Assembly (NCBI GenBank): GCA_947377275.1
Contig: CANCFV010000220.1
Span: forward strand, 1 to 47,919
Reading direction: 5' to 3'
DNA length: 47,919 bases
DNA from: Burkholderiales bacterium
Lineage (GTDB): Bacteria > Pseudomonadota > Gammaproteobacteria > Burkholderiales > Burkholderiaceae_C
In this document: in pieces, positions 36,114 through 43,914 of the stretch
How the letters are laid out: every line of letters begins with the position of its first letter
Numbering within the stretch: the stretch's first letter is position 1
Program-made: the position numbers and the translations under genes
Notes under the pieces: generated by a model
Database searches by the model: none
What the model saw: only the letters and a program-made list of their open reading frames with translations
Told to the model about the DNA's origin: nothing

Positions 36114-36193
36114 TTCTCTGCCGAGGGCTCCTACTTCATTTCCGAGCCTGGATCAGACTAGGAAATGAAGCAGGTCGATGAAACAATCAAACG

Positions 36194-38029
36194 CTACTTA
36201 CCTATATCGAACTGCAAGACCTCTTCAAAAACTCTGTTACGGGCCTTTGCGTCCTTGATCAATGCAGAAGCAGGCATAACATATAGATGAAGGGGAATTT
36301 CATTGTTGCTTCCAATAAGGAAATCATTGTAGACAACTCTTTGATTCAAGGAAAACACATCCTTGAAACCTGTTTGCTTCATGTCTCTATAGAAGGCATC
36401 ATCGATTTCTACTACTGAGAAGGCAAATACTTCCAACACAGTAGGGATTCGTTCTGCAAGCTCACTAGCATAAAGCCTGCATTGCATTAGAGCCTTATTG
36501 TTTTCAAAAATGTCAGCACCGGGCTTCTTGAATTCAATAATCACCAATTTATTGGGATGATTTTCATCATCCTTTGAGAAGAATGCAGCAACATCCGGAC
36601 GACGCTGCTGCTTGACTTCCATAACATTTCCGACCTCTTGAATAATCGTTGCCAAGGTCTGGTCACTGTAGATGTTGGAATACGACAAAAACTTGTCGTC
36701 AACCAGCCAAACATTGTTTTCCCTGATTTCACTGCCATCGCTACGCTTGGGAAGAATTGCATTATGCAAAGCATCTTCTGCACTACTAGGAGGCATCTTG
36801 GCAAGTGAATCAATCACCAAAGCACGGTGAACAATAAAGCGGGCCAAGTCTTCACTCGCTAGGTGCGACACGTCATCCCAAGAAACCGGCCGACCGCTAT
36901 CAAGTGCATCGACAAGCTGATCTTCATTTTTAGCTTGTTGGGCTCTATAGGTCTTAACAACCTCATCCGCGTCCAACAGAGCGGCATTGCCACCCAAAGA
37001 ATCCAGCTTGATGAATGGGTAGTACTTCTTGAGCTTTTCGATATTCTGACTTTTAAACTGATCAACATCGCCTTCCGCAGCTTCGTCAATCATCTTCATG
37101 CATTCCTCGTGAATACGAGGGGTCAGTTTTTCCCGACTGATAGGTGAAACCATATCAACATCTTCATCCGTCTTTGGAAGCTCTAGGCGTTGACGTTCAA
37201 TGTTAGAACGCTTATTAAAGTATTCTGAGGTGACGAAAATCAAATGGCGACAAATGTCGAATCGCTTGCTAATAACGTATTCTTCAATGCACAGTTCATC
37301 AGCACACAGCATTGCCACAATACCTTTTCGAGGCGGCTCATCTCGGAATAAGTAGCAGTTAAATTTCTCACCAAGAAATTCAAACTCACGCGTCAATTCA
37401 GCCTTGATTGAGTCGCCTGAAACGATGTAGTTCTCATCAAAAGGTTGCCTTGAATTGTGGGTGAACTTCAGAGTAATCGCATGACCAGCCTGATACTTAA
37501 GAAAGAGAAGAAGGCGAAGATCGTCACAAATAGCATTTACCAACTTTGTGACTTGAGTATTGATCTTCTCTCTTAGCTCCATGAGCGTAATGCTTGTGCT
37601 TACGCTGCCATCAACGGCTGATTTTTTAACATCGTCTAGCTTGAATTCAGGTGTGTAGTCAAACTCCACCAGTTCACTAGAAAGCTGACTCCTGATCTTG
37701 ACGGACTTTGCATATTTAAGAAATGCCAACCGCCCAACTCCTTTGCCGCCAATGCTGTCTTTATGACTAGTACAGATTTCATCAAAGAAGTTCAGATTCT
37801 CATAAGTAAAACCTTCACCGTCATCAACAATGGTGATTGTTTCAAGAACCCTTCTCTCTTCACTGCCAGGATTTATTTCTTGTTGCCTCTCAGAAAAATA
37901 AAGGTCAACAGAAATATTCTTACTTCCAGCATGAATAGAATTTGTTAATGCCTCTCGAATTACATCACGAGCGCTAACACCACCCTTATAGTGTTCTGCG
38001 ATGAACTTTCTTAGATTGATTCTTGCCAT
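36194..38029 (-). CDS. GHKL ATPase with C-terminal PD-(D/E)XK nuclease-like domain (candidate defence protein)
   Basis: The 611-residue protein starts at ATG 38029 after GGAG; the frame is open further upstream. The GHKL ATP-binding motifs are EALTNSIHAG (N box), IVDDGEGF (G1) and GGKGVGRLAFLKY (G2). Near residues 479-501 RRPDVAAFF and KLVIIEFKKPG give a D...ExK nuclease-type motif. GHKL-nuclease fusions of this size (MORC-like) are found in defence islands, but I cannot assign a named system. It is a single-gene unit on the minus strand. Confidence 0.8.
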   Translation of the reverse strand: MARINLRKFIAEHYKGGVSARDVIREALTNSIHAGSKNISVDLYFSERQQEINPGSEERRVLETITIVDDGEGFTYENLNFFDEICTSHKDSIGGKGVGRLAFLKYAKSVKIRSQLSSELVEFDYTPEFKLDDVKKSAVDGSVSTSITLMELREKINTQVTKLVNAICDDLRLLLFLKYQAGHAITLKFTHNSRQPFDENYIVSGDSIKAELTREFEFLGEKFNCYLFRDEPPRKGIVAMLCADELCIEEYVISKRFDICRHLIFVTSEYFNKRSNIERQRLELPKTDEDVDMVSPISREKLTPRIHEECMKMIDEAAEGDVDQFKSQNIEKLKKYYPFIKLDSLGGNAALLDADEVVKTYRAQQAKNEDQLVDALDSGRPVSWDDVSHLASEDLARFIVHRALVIDSLAKMPPSSAEDALHNAILPKRSDGSEIRENNVWLVDDKFLSYSNIYSDQTLATIIQEVGNVMEVKQQRRPDVAAFFSKDDENHPNKLVIIEFKKPGADIFENNKALMQCRLYASELAERIPTVLEVFAFSVVEIDDAFYRDMKQTGFKDVFSLNQRVVYNDFLIGSNNEIPLHLYVMPASALIKDAKARNRVFEEVLQFDIGK

Positions 38030-38219
38030 CGATGCTCCACTTGATAAAAGGTAGATAGCCATATCAAGGCCATCAATCATCTTACAAATTGTACCTTGCA
38101 AGCGTCGTTCTAAGCAATATTTCTACAGCGTAGCCACGCCAGTGAGAACGCTTCGTCGTTCCTTAACTACGTGAGGCCGGGGCCGCCACAAGGCGAGTGC
38201 GATACAGGTTTGACTAGTT

Positions 38220-38429
38220 TTACACTTTGTCTTGACTAGATGCCAAGCTTTTGAACCACTCTCCTTTGAGTGACTGCTTGACATCTTCGCTAATCAAAAA
38301 CTCTATTCTTGATTCCATAGAAACTCCCATTTCTTTACATGCAAGTTTGAAGAGTAGATGCAATTGAGCATCAATACTGGCAGTTACGCGAACTTTTTTC
38401 CTCGAATTATTTATATCACTCTTTTTCAT
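38220..38429 (-). CDS. Ribbon-helix-helix-like protein 2
   Basis: The roughly 69-residue basic protein has KKVRVTASIDAQLHLLFKLA, CKEMGVSMESRIEFLISEDV and GEWFKSLASS. This fits a ribbon-helix-helix DNA-binding fold (a beta strand, then two helices). The upstream gene's product has the same pattern with a shared W-F, so the two look like tandem paralogues. The reading frames overlap (38416-38429). 38102-38219 holds no gene. Confidence 0.65.
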   Translation of the reverse strand: MKKSDINNSRKKVRVTASIDAQLHLLFKLACKEMGVSMESRIEFLISEDVKQSLKGEWFKSLASSQDKV

Positions 38430-38754
38430 CCTCACCTACGTTAATACGATTTGAATCAAAGTCACTAAAATCACTCTTAGCTGCTATCAGCATTTTTCTT
38501 CTATCCAACAAATCAAGCAAAGGAATGATGTCATCAGCACCGCCTTTTTCAATTAATTCAATAAACCACTTTTGCTTAGAAACATAGTTAACTTCGTTTT
38601 TACACAACTCAGCAATCTTATCTTCAATGGTCATTGACTGACTAGACGCTATTAATCTCATTGCTATGTACAGGGAATTTGGCACTCGTGCACTTATTCT
38701 TGTTTCTAAATTCACTTTATTGGAACTCATTTTTTTATTATTTTTTATCATCAC
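38416..38754 (-). CDS. Ribbon-helix-helix-like protein 1
   Basis: The 112-residue protein contains LETRISARVPNSLYIAMRLI and SSQSMTIEDKIAELCKNEVN then KQKWFIELI, matching the ribbon-helix-helix pattern of the next gene and of plasmid regulators. The C-terminal 40 residues are acidic. It lies just left of the putative transfer/origin region and may bind the palindrome at 38834. ATGs at 38754, 38751 and 38730 are possible starts. Confidence 0.65.
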   Translation of the reverse strand: MMIKNNKKMSSNKVNLETRISARVPNSLYIAMRLIASSQSMTIEDKIAELCKNEVNYVSKQKWFIELIEKGGADDIIPLLDLLDRRKMLIAAKSDFSDFDSNRINVGEDEKE

Positions 38755-39240
38755 GCACCCCTATTTATTGTACAAATAGCAAACAAAATACATTTGTCAA
38801 CGCTAGTTTCAACACAACTTGTTTAATCTGTGCGCCTATGCGCATAGGCCAAACTTTGTTTAGGTATATGTAGAAACATTGACTGTCAAAACTCGATTTG
38901 GTGCATAGGTATGCGACGAATTTGTCTACAGTTGGAGTGTTTAAAGTTGATGTTCTTCATCCCCGACCTTTCAAACCGTCTACAAGAGGACTTTAGAAAC
39001 TCAAAATTTCAAAAACTGAAAAGTCGGATCGTTGACTTCGTTTTTGATCTTGTTAACCTATTAATAAGCACCGTTACTCTAACCCCCTAAAAATCAAAAA
39101 AACAGGGATTTAAGAGTTTAAGCAAGGTCAATCAATCCTACGTTATCCCTTTGGGGCTAACTTTAGGTTGAATATCGTGGGTTTCACCCACACCCGCTGC
39201 TGCGCGAGGCTCGATAAAAACAAGAACAAAGGAGGCCCCT
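38755..39240. other. Gene-free region upstream of mobC: candidate oriT and operator region
   Basis: These 486 bases between divergent units hold no convincing gene. They contain a perfect 16-bp palindrome, AT-rich stretches and several partial repeats (TGCATAGGTATGCG near 38902). oriT regions of mobilizable plasmids normally lie just before mobC, so the nick site is probably here, but I see no known nic consensus. Confidence 0.45.
38834..38849. promoter_or_regulatory. Perfect 16-bp palindrome, candidate ribbon-helix-helix operator
   Basis: GCCTATGCGCATAGGC is its own reverse complement. It lies 80 bp before the first ribbon-helix-helix gene, and a degenerate copy is about 70 bp further right. 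Confidence 0.6.
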
Positions 39241-39657
39241 ATGGGATACCTACAAAAAGAAAAAGACCCGACTCTTAAAAAGAGAGCGGGCCAAGCAGGT
39301 GTAGAAGCCAACAGAAAAATTCGTAACAAGCGTTTTGAAATTAGATTCACACCTGAAGAATGGATCGCTCTTCAAGAAAGAGCCGCTGAAGCTGGTGCTT
39401 CTTCAACAGCAATATTTGCACGTGCTGCACTACTTCCAGCACATGATCAATCCAACCAGGAAACTAAAGCAGAGCACAAATTGCGTGTTCAGCTTTTGGC
39501 CTCCCTTGGCAAGATTGGTTCAAACATAAATCAGATTGCGCGATCTTTAAACCGATTGAAGGTTTGGAATGAAACAACCCAAGCGATGTTCCAAGAACTC
39601 ACCAAGATTCAGGAAGGAGTGAGCACTATTTCGGATCTATTCAAGGGGAAAAAATGA
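39241..39657 (+). CDS. mobC: Relaxosome accessory protein MobC
   Basis: The 138-residue protein has AAAGGAGG before its ATG. RFEIRFTPEEWIALQERAAE and AGASSTAIFARAALL form a ribbon-helix-helix-like start, and LASLGKIGSNINQIARSLNR is the typical MobC motif. The protein helps open oriT and load the relaxase. Its stop overlaps the relaxase start (ATGA). Confidence 0.88.
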   Translation: MGYLQKEKDPTLKKRAGQAGVEANRKIRNKRFEIRFTPEEWIALQERAAEAGASSTAIFARAALLPAHDQSNQETKAEHKLRVQLLASLGKIGSNINQIARSLNRLKVWNETTQAMFQELTKIQEGVSTISDLFKGKK

Positions 39658-41021
39658 ACATAACTATTTTCCCAACTGGCAAAGGAGGTGCTGAATCAGC
39701 CGTTAAATATCTACTCAGTGATACGGATCATGAGAAGAAAAAGCGCACTGTTCTTCCTGAAATTCTTTTCGGTGATCCCAACACTTTCACCGAGATAGCC
39801 AATTCCACAAAAAGACAGCACAAGTACACCTCTGGTGTTATCGCATTGCGTGATGGCCTTGAATCCCAATCTGTCACTCCAGAGCAAATCACCACTCTGA
39901 TTGAAACCTTCCGTTCAACATTCCTGCCAGGTCTGAAGGTTGATGAGAACTTCGCTGACTTCTGGGTCATGCACCGCGAAAAAGGAAATGTTGAACTGCA
40001 TTTCCTATATGCAAATACTGAGTTGGTCAGCAATTCTCAATTAAACATTCATCCGCCGGGTGAAAAGAACATTCAGTTTTTCAATGCGTTTTCAGCCGTG
40101 ATGAATGACAACTTTGGTTTCGCACAAGTAGTGCCCGATCCCCTCAAGATCGCGTTGAAACAGTTTGAAGCCAAGTCACCCAATGGCAAGAATGACAAGA
40201 AGGCAAAGAATGACTTCGCCCAGGTGCTTCATAGCGAGATCGTCAATGGCACCATTGGCAACCGCAATCAATTGATTGGGTACATGAAACGTCATGGCCT
40301 TGACGTACCAACCATTGGCACTGACTTCATAACCGTGCGTCTTCCAGGTGCTCAGAAGAACACCCGTTTGAAAGGCCCACTATTTCAGAAGGACAGCGAC
40401 TATGCACACTTGGTAAGTGAGCATCACCAATCCAAGATTCAGAAGTTCTTAACTCCTGAAGAGTCCAAGGGTCAGCAAGAGAAGCTGATCGCCGGTATCC
40501 GTGCCAGAACTGCTTTCAATCAGCGCCGCTACCTCACCACCAAGCCCGGTGCGAAACGCACTCCCAGAGCCTCCAAGCTACTGACTGCCAATCTTCCTCA
40601 CCGTGTAGCACGCCGCAAGGACGAGCAGGTTCAAAAGGTCAAGCCAGTTCCAGTCAAAGAGATTCGTAGCACTCTGAAGGACCAGCTTACCCAGTTGAAG
40701 GAGCAGGCTGATCCTGCTACCAAGCTACCGACTGCCAACCTTCCCCACCGTGTAGCGCGCCGCCAAGATGAGCAAGATCGTGAAAGCCCTTCTTCTGCTG
40801 TCATGGGTGCTTCTGCTATTCATGGGCTAGAAGCGCAGATTGGAAATCTGTCCATGCAGTACCACTGTCTCATGCTACTTCTCGTGAGTGCGAAAGGTAG
40901 AAGAGCAGAACAAATAAAGACTCAGCTTATCGCTCTCGAACAAAAACTATCAGAGCTAAATCTAGAACTTGAGAAGAAAAAAGTTCAAACCAAAGACTCT
41001 CCAAAACCAACAACCACATAA
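39654..41021 (+). CDS. Mobilization relaxase
   Basis: The 455-residue protein begins MNITIFPTGKGGAESAVKYL, with Tyr19 a candidate nicking residue, followed by RTVLPEILFGDP. The metal-binding motif is MHREKGNVELHFLYANTEL, followed by QLNIHPPGEKNIQFFNAFS and FGFAQVVPDPLK, as in relaxases of small mobilizable plasmids. The C-terminal half is basic and contains a duplicated segment (TANLPHRVARR at about 310 and 363), then a coiled-coil end. It nicks oriT and leads the strand into a helper's transfer channel. No coupling protein or T4SS genes are in the element. Confidence 0.85.
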   Translation: MNITIFPTGKGGAESAVKYLLSDTDHEKKKRTVLPEILFGDPNTFTEIANSTKRQHKYTSGVIALRDGLESQSVTPEQITTLIETFRSTFLPGLKVDENFADFWVMHREKGNVELHFLYANTELVSNSQLNIHPPGEKNIQFFNAFSAVMNDNFGFAQVVPDPLKIALKQFEAKSPNGKNDKKAKNDFAQVLHSEIVNGTIGNRNQLIGYMKRHGLDVPTIGTDFITVRLPGAQKNTRLKGPLFQKDSDYAHLVSEHHQSKIQKFLTPEESKGQQEKLIAGIRARTAFNQRRYLTTKPGAKRTPRASKLLTANLPHRVARRKDEQVQKVKPVPVKEIRSTLKDQLTQLKEQADPATKLPTANLPHRVARRQDEQDRESPSSAVMGASAIHGLEAQIGNLSMQYHCLMLLLVSAKGRRAEQIKTQLIALEQKLSELNLELEKKKVQTKDSPKPTTT

Positions 41022-41042
41022 AGCACCTCCGGGTGCTTTTTA
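41020..41042 (+). terminator. Terminator after the mob operon
   Basis: AAGCACC-TCCG-GGTGCTT plus Ts, of the element's common type. Confidence 0.9.
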
Positions 41043-41055
41043 ATTGTCCGCCTAA

Positions 41056-41086
41056 GTCAGTTAAATTCATATGATTTTAACTTGAC
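41056..41086. promoter_or_regulatory. Palindromic operator, copy 2, overlapping a -35 box
   Basis: The left half is the full consensus half-site GTCAGTTAAATTCAT; the right half has one extra T. Its right end overlaps TTGACA (41082-41087), and an extended -10-like TGCTAAATG lies 16 bp further (hexamer 41104-41109). A protein bound here would block the promoter of the two-gene unit at 41131. Confidence 0.75.
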
Positions 41087-41130
41087 AATAAAAATTCTTC
41101 TGCTAAATGTACAACACGCAGGAGAGTTAA

Positions 41131-41826
41131 ATGATTAAGAAGAAAAACAACAGTTATACGCTGATAAGGAAGAACATATCCAAACTGGCCATCATTCATC
41201 AAACCACAGAGATTTCACCAAATCGTTTAGTGGCTCTTTTTTTAAAGAGTTTTTCGGATGAAGAAATTCTTATTTCAAAGAAGACAAAGGATGAGTATTG
41301 GGATTGGAAGCATGATGAAAACACCGCCTACAAATACTTCAAAAAAGAACTTGCTGTCTATCTAAAAGGAAGCCAGAACGATCCAAGTTTTCTCACTATG
41401 CAAGAGCATTTCAAATCCAACTACCTAACCAAAGATTACTTTGGAGAGAATTACTATTTTTTAGCTGGAAATTACTATGCACAGGAACAGCTACTAAAAG
41501 ACTTTGTAAGAGAAGGCTTCATTGCCGTACACCCGATCACTCCAGCCATGTCACCGAAAGAGGTTGCAGTTCGAAATCAGAAGTTAGGGAAAATTTCTGT
41601 CAAACATTGGATTGGTGACATCACCAATTACGACTACTTCAGCCAAGCACCGGGCTTCATGATGCAGAACGTCCAGCAAGCTCTTCAGTATATTGACCTC
41701 TACATCATAAATATCTTGAGTGAAAAACAGCTTGATCACGAACTCATGAAGCTCTCAACTAACCAGCGACTTGAAGCCAAGCTTGTGCCAAAAGAAGCAA
41801 TCAGAACAAAAATTTCAAAAATATAA
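41131..41826 (+). CDS. Unknown protein, operon under palindrome copy 2
   Basis: The 231-residue protein starts at ATG 41131 after GGAG. The sequence is basic at the start (MIKKKNNSYTLIRKNISKLA), then rich in aromatic residues (EYWDWKHDENTAYKYFKKEL, YFGENYYFLAGNYYAQEQLL), with NVQQALQYIDLYIINILSEK near the end. There is no signal peptide or membrane helix. No family recognised. The next gene follows after 14 nt, and the repressor-like operator suggests tightly controlled expression. Confidence 0.72.
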   Translation: MIKKKNNSYTLIRKNISKLAIIHQTTEISPNRLVALFLKSFSDEEILISKKTKDEYWDWKHDENTAYKYFKKELAVYLKGSQNDPSFLTMQEHFKSNYLTKDYFGENYYFLAGNYYAQEQLLKDFVREGFIAVHPITPAMSPKEVAVRNQKLGKISVKHWIGDITNYDYFSQAPGFMMQNVQQALQYIDLYIINILSEKQLDHELMKLSTNQRLEAKLVPKEAIRTKISKI

Positions 41827-41840
41827 CCCAAGGAGACAAT

Positions 41841-42275
41841 ATGGAAAGAAAAGAACTAGATGAGAAAATTTTGGCTGCAATAACCACACTAAACAGTGAA
41901 GGGAAAAGCCTCACTGTCATCAATATAGAAAAGATCACTGGCTTGTTGAAGTATCAAATTTATTCCTCCAAGTATAAAAGTCAGCTTGAAATCAGAGGCA
42001 AGAAAGCCAGAGCCATTCATAAAGCTAGAGCAATTCAGCGTGCAACAGAGACACTTTCTATCGCTAAGGATTCAGACGAAGCTCTAGCCGTAACTGTCCG
42101 AGGGCAAAGAAAGGTTGTTAACCTTAATCTCTCATACAAACTTTTAGAGTCAGCTCTCGAAATAGATATGAAGGAAGCAACTGCTGACGAAATAGATGCT
42201 GCCATTGAAACTTTGACCTTCTTATTCAAAAAGTCAATTAAAAGGCTAGAGCTTGAAAAATCAAGACTGCGATAA
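41841..42275 (+). CDS. Unknown small protein with possible helix-turn-helix
   Basis: The 144-residue protein has AAGGAG before its ATG. SLTVINIEKITGLLKYQIYS could be a helix-turn-helix (KxxIEKITGL pattern), followed by a very basic stretch (KKARAIHKARAIQRATETL) and a helical C-terminus (EATADEIDAAIETLTFLFKK). It is co-transcribed with the preceding gene. Function unknown. Confidence 0.7.
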   Translation: MERKELDEKILAAITTLNSEGKSLTVINIEKITGLLKYQIYSSKYKSQLEIRGKKARAIHKARAIQRATETLSIAKDSDEALAVTVRGQRKVVNLNLSYKLLESALEIDMKEATADEIDAAIETLTFLFKKSIKRLELEKSRLR

Positions 42276-42276
42276 C

Positions 42277-42305
42277 AAAAAAGCACCCCGTAAGGTGCTT
42301 TTTTT
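42277..42305. terminator. Terminator after the 41131-42275 operon
   Basis: AAAAGCACC and GGTGCTTTT around CCGTAA, with A and T runs on both sides, so it can act on both strands. 42306-42434 has no gene. Confidence 0.9.
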
Positions 42306-42434
42306 ATTCCTGCCCTTTGGCAGATCATTAGTTTAAAGAGTTTCCCGCTCACATTAGCCATTCATATTGGCTTTATCCATATAACTTTAATAGAACAAAT
42401 CAAAAAGTCAAATTCTTTATCAAATTCGCATTGC

Positions 42435-42464
42435 GTCAGTGAGATTCTTATGAATTTAACTGAC
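42435..42464. promoter_or_regulatory. Palindromic operator, copy 3, between convergent genes
   Basis: Right half matches the consensus exactly (inverse of GTCAGTTAAATTCAT); the left half has three changes. It lies between two converging gene ends and its last base overlaps the stop of the Abi gene, so no controlled promoter is obvious. Confidence 0.7.
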
Positions 42465-43303
42465 TATTTCTTTTTTAGCCCACCTTTTTCTATTTGATAA
42501 CTCACCGTATCAAACAAAAAATCAGCAAGTGTTTTAGCTGAATTCACAGCAAGTTTTGCATGGTGACGACTTGGCTTGTAGGCCACCCCATGAGCATCGG
42601 ACATCTTGTTTCGCATGGCAGCAAGGCCATTGATAATGCTGGACAATCCTGAAAGAACTTGCTTAAGTGATTCGGATATATCCTGTCTGCTGGGGTCCAG
42701 ATTGAGCAACTTCCTCACCCGATTGAATAGCTTCACCAGGTCACCATCATTGCCTAGAGCATTTGAATCTAGATCGGCTTCGATCTTTACGCACACAGCT
42801 TCAACCAGGCTTCTCGCATTGGTAATGGCACCAGAGTAGTCACCTACCTCAACCTTTTCCCTACATTTTTGAATTTGCTCTTCAATCAAAAGCTCACTAA
42901 GTTCTTCCGATTCAGCGAAGCGGTTTTCAACCTCAATGACAGCACCAGCCAGTTCACGAACTTTGTAGAAGTTGCCATCCCTGACAACTTCATAACCGTC
43001 ATACTTCAAAATTTCGTTTATCTGAACAGCGCAAGCCTCTACTGTTCCGGTGGTCACATCAAGCCAAAGCCTTGGGTCAAGCATTTCGCGAAAGGCATCT
43101 TTTAGCTTAGGCTTTCCACTCAGTTCTGCTACCTTCTCTTTCGCAAAGGTTGCACGACTGGGGAATCCCTGCCCATAGACTTCCCTGAAGCCCATCTTAT
43201 TGAAGAAGGCAACAAGTTTTGGACCACTTCTATACGGCCACCCTTCAGGATCACCAGCAATGAATTCGCCAATTCTTTGAGCAGAGAAGTCAGACAGCTT
43301 CAA
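42464..43303 (-). CDS. Abortive infection family protein (Abi_C domain)
   Basis: The 279-residue protein starts at a TTG (43303) behind GGAA. The C-terminal domain shows AITNARSLVEAVCVKIEADL, DLVKLFNRVRKLLNLDPS, LKQVLSGLSSIINGLAAMRN and SDAHGVAYKPSRHHAKLAVN, the pattern of the abortive infection C-terminal domain, where RN...DAHG resembles a HEPN-type active site. The N-terminal part (RIGEFIAGDPEGWPYRSGPK, LVAFFNKMGFREVYGQGFPS) is seen in full-length relatives. It likely halts growth when phage infection is sensed; the trigger is unknown. It lies downstream of the two-gene cassette on the same strand. Confidence 0.8.
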   Translation of the reverse strand: MKLSDFSAQRIGEFIAGDPEGWPYRSGPKLVAFFNKMGFREVYGQGFPSRATFAKEKVAELSGKPKLKDAFREMLDPRLWLDVTTGTVEACAVQINEILKYDGYEVVRDGNFYKVRELAGAVIEVENRFAESEELSELLIEEQIQKCREKVEVGDYSGAITNARSLVEAVCVKIEADLDSNALGNDGDLVKLFNRVRKLLNLDPSRQDISESLKQVLSGLSSIINGLAAMRNKMSDAHGVAYKPSRHHAKLAVNSAKTLADFLFDTVSYQIEKGGLKKK

Positions 43304-43341
43304 TTTGTGAGTTCCACTTGGTAATTACGAAACTCAGTTGC

Positions 43342-43914
43342 TTATTGATCCGGTTGATGCAGCCTATCTCCGAGATAGAACAGCCCCCAAAAACTAGTAA
43401 TCAACATCTGCCAAAAGGCAAATAAAAATATCAGCATGTATGCAGCAGAAACCCACACATGCATTATGTCTGGGACGATAGCTTTTGCTGGCAGATAGAC
43501 TGCTTGTCCGAAAATTGCCAAAACGATAAGAATCAAACTTTCCGCAGTAAGAAATGCAAACATTGAACACAGGAATCGTCTTCTTGTAAGTTCAATAGGC
43601 ACTATCTGACCTTGCACCATGATGTCAAGCTTAGGTGCTGGCTTCGGCATGGTCTTATCAATATCCAGCTTGTTAAATGTTGCTATTGCAGCAAGTGCAG
43701 CTATATAAAAACCCGGCAAACTTTGAACGAAACCAAGAATTTTTGCAATCAAAGCACCATCAGCATAAAGGGCGATTGTCCCGAATCTCTTCAAGTAGAA
43801 CAATAGTCCAGTTGACAGAATTGCCAGAACCAAAGGGTAAACCCAATCTACTATCCATTTTTGCTTATGCTCAATGGATAGATAAGAAAGCGGTCTAAGT
43901 AGATTCTGAAACAT
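43342..43914 (-). CDS. Four-helix membrane protein, possible effector of a two-gene cassette
   Basis: The 190-residue protein has about four membrane segments: WVYPLVLAILSTGLLFYL, GFYIAALAAIATF, FAFLTAESLILIVLAIFG and MLIFLFAFWQMLITSFWGLF. A cytoplasmic basic loop (IVPIELTRRRFLCSM) separates the pairs. Its ATG overlaps the stop of the gene before it by one base (TAATG), so the two are translated together. Small multi-helix membrane proteins are common effectors or sensors in phage-defence pairs; that role is inference. I could not match it securely to Kiwa KwaA or another named family. Confidence 0.72.
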   Translation of the reverse strand: MFQNLLRPLSYLSIEHKQKWIVDWVYPLVLAILSTGLLFYLKRFGTIALYADGALIAKILGFVQSLPGFYIAALAAIATFNKLDIDKTMPKPAPKLDIMVQGQIVPIELTRRRFLCSMFAFLTAESLILIVLAIFGQAVYLPAKAIVPDIMHVWVSAAYMLIFLFAFWQMLITSFWGLFYLGDRLHQPDQ

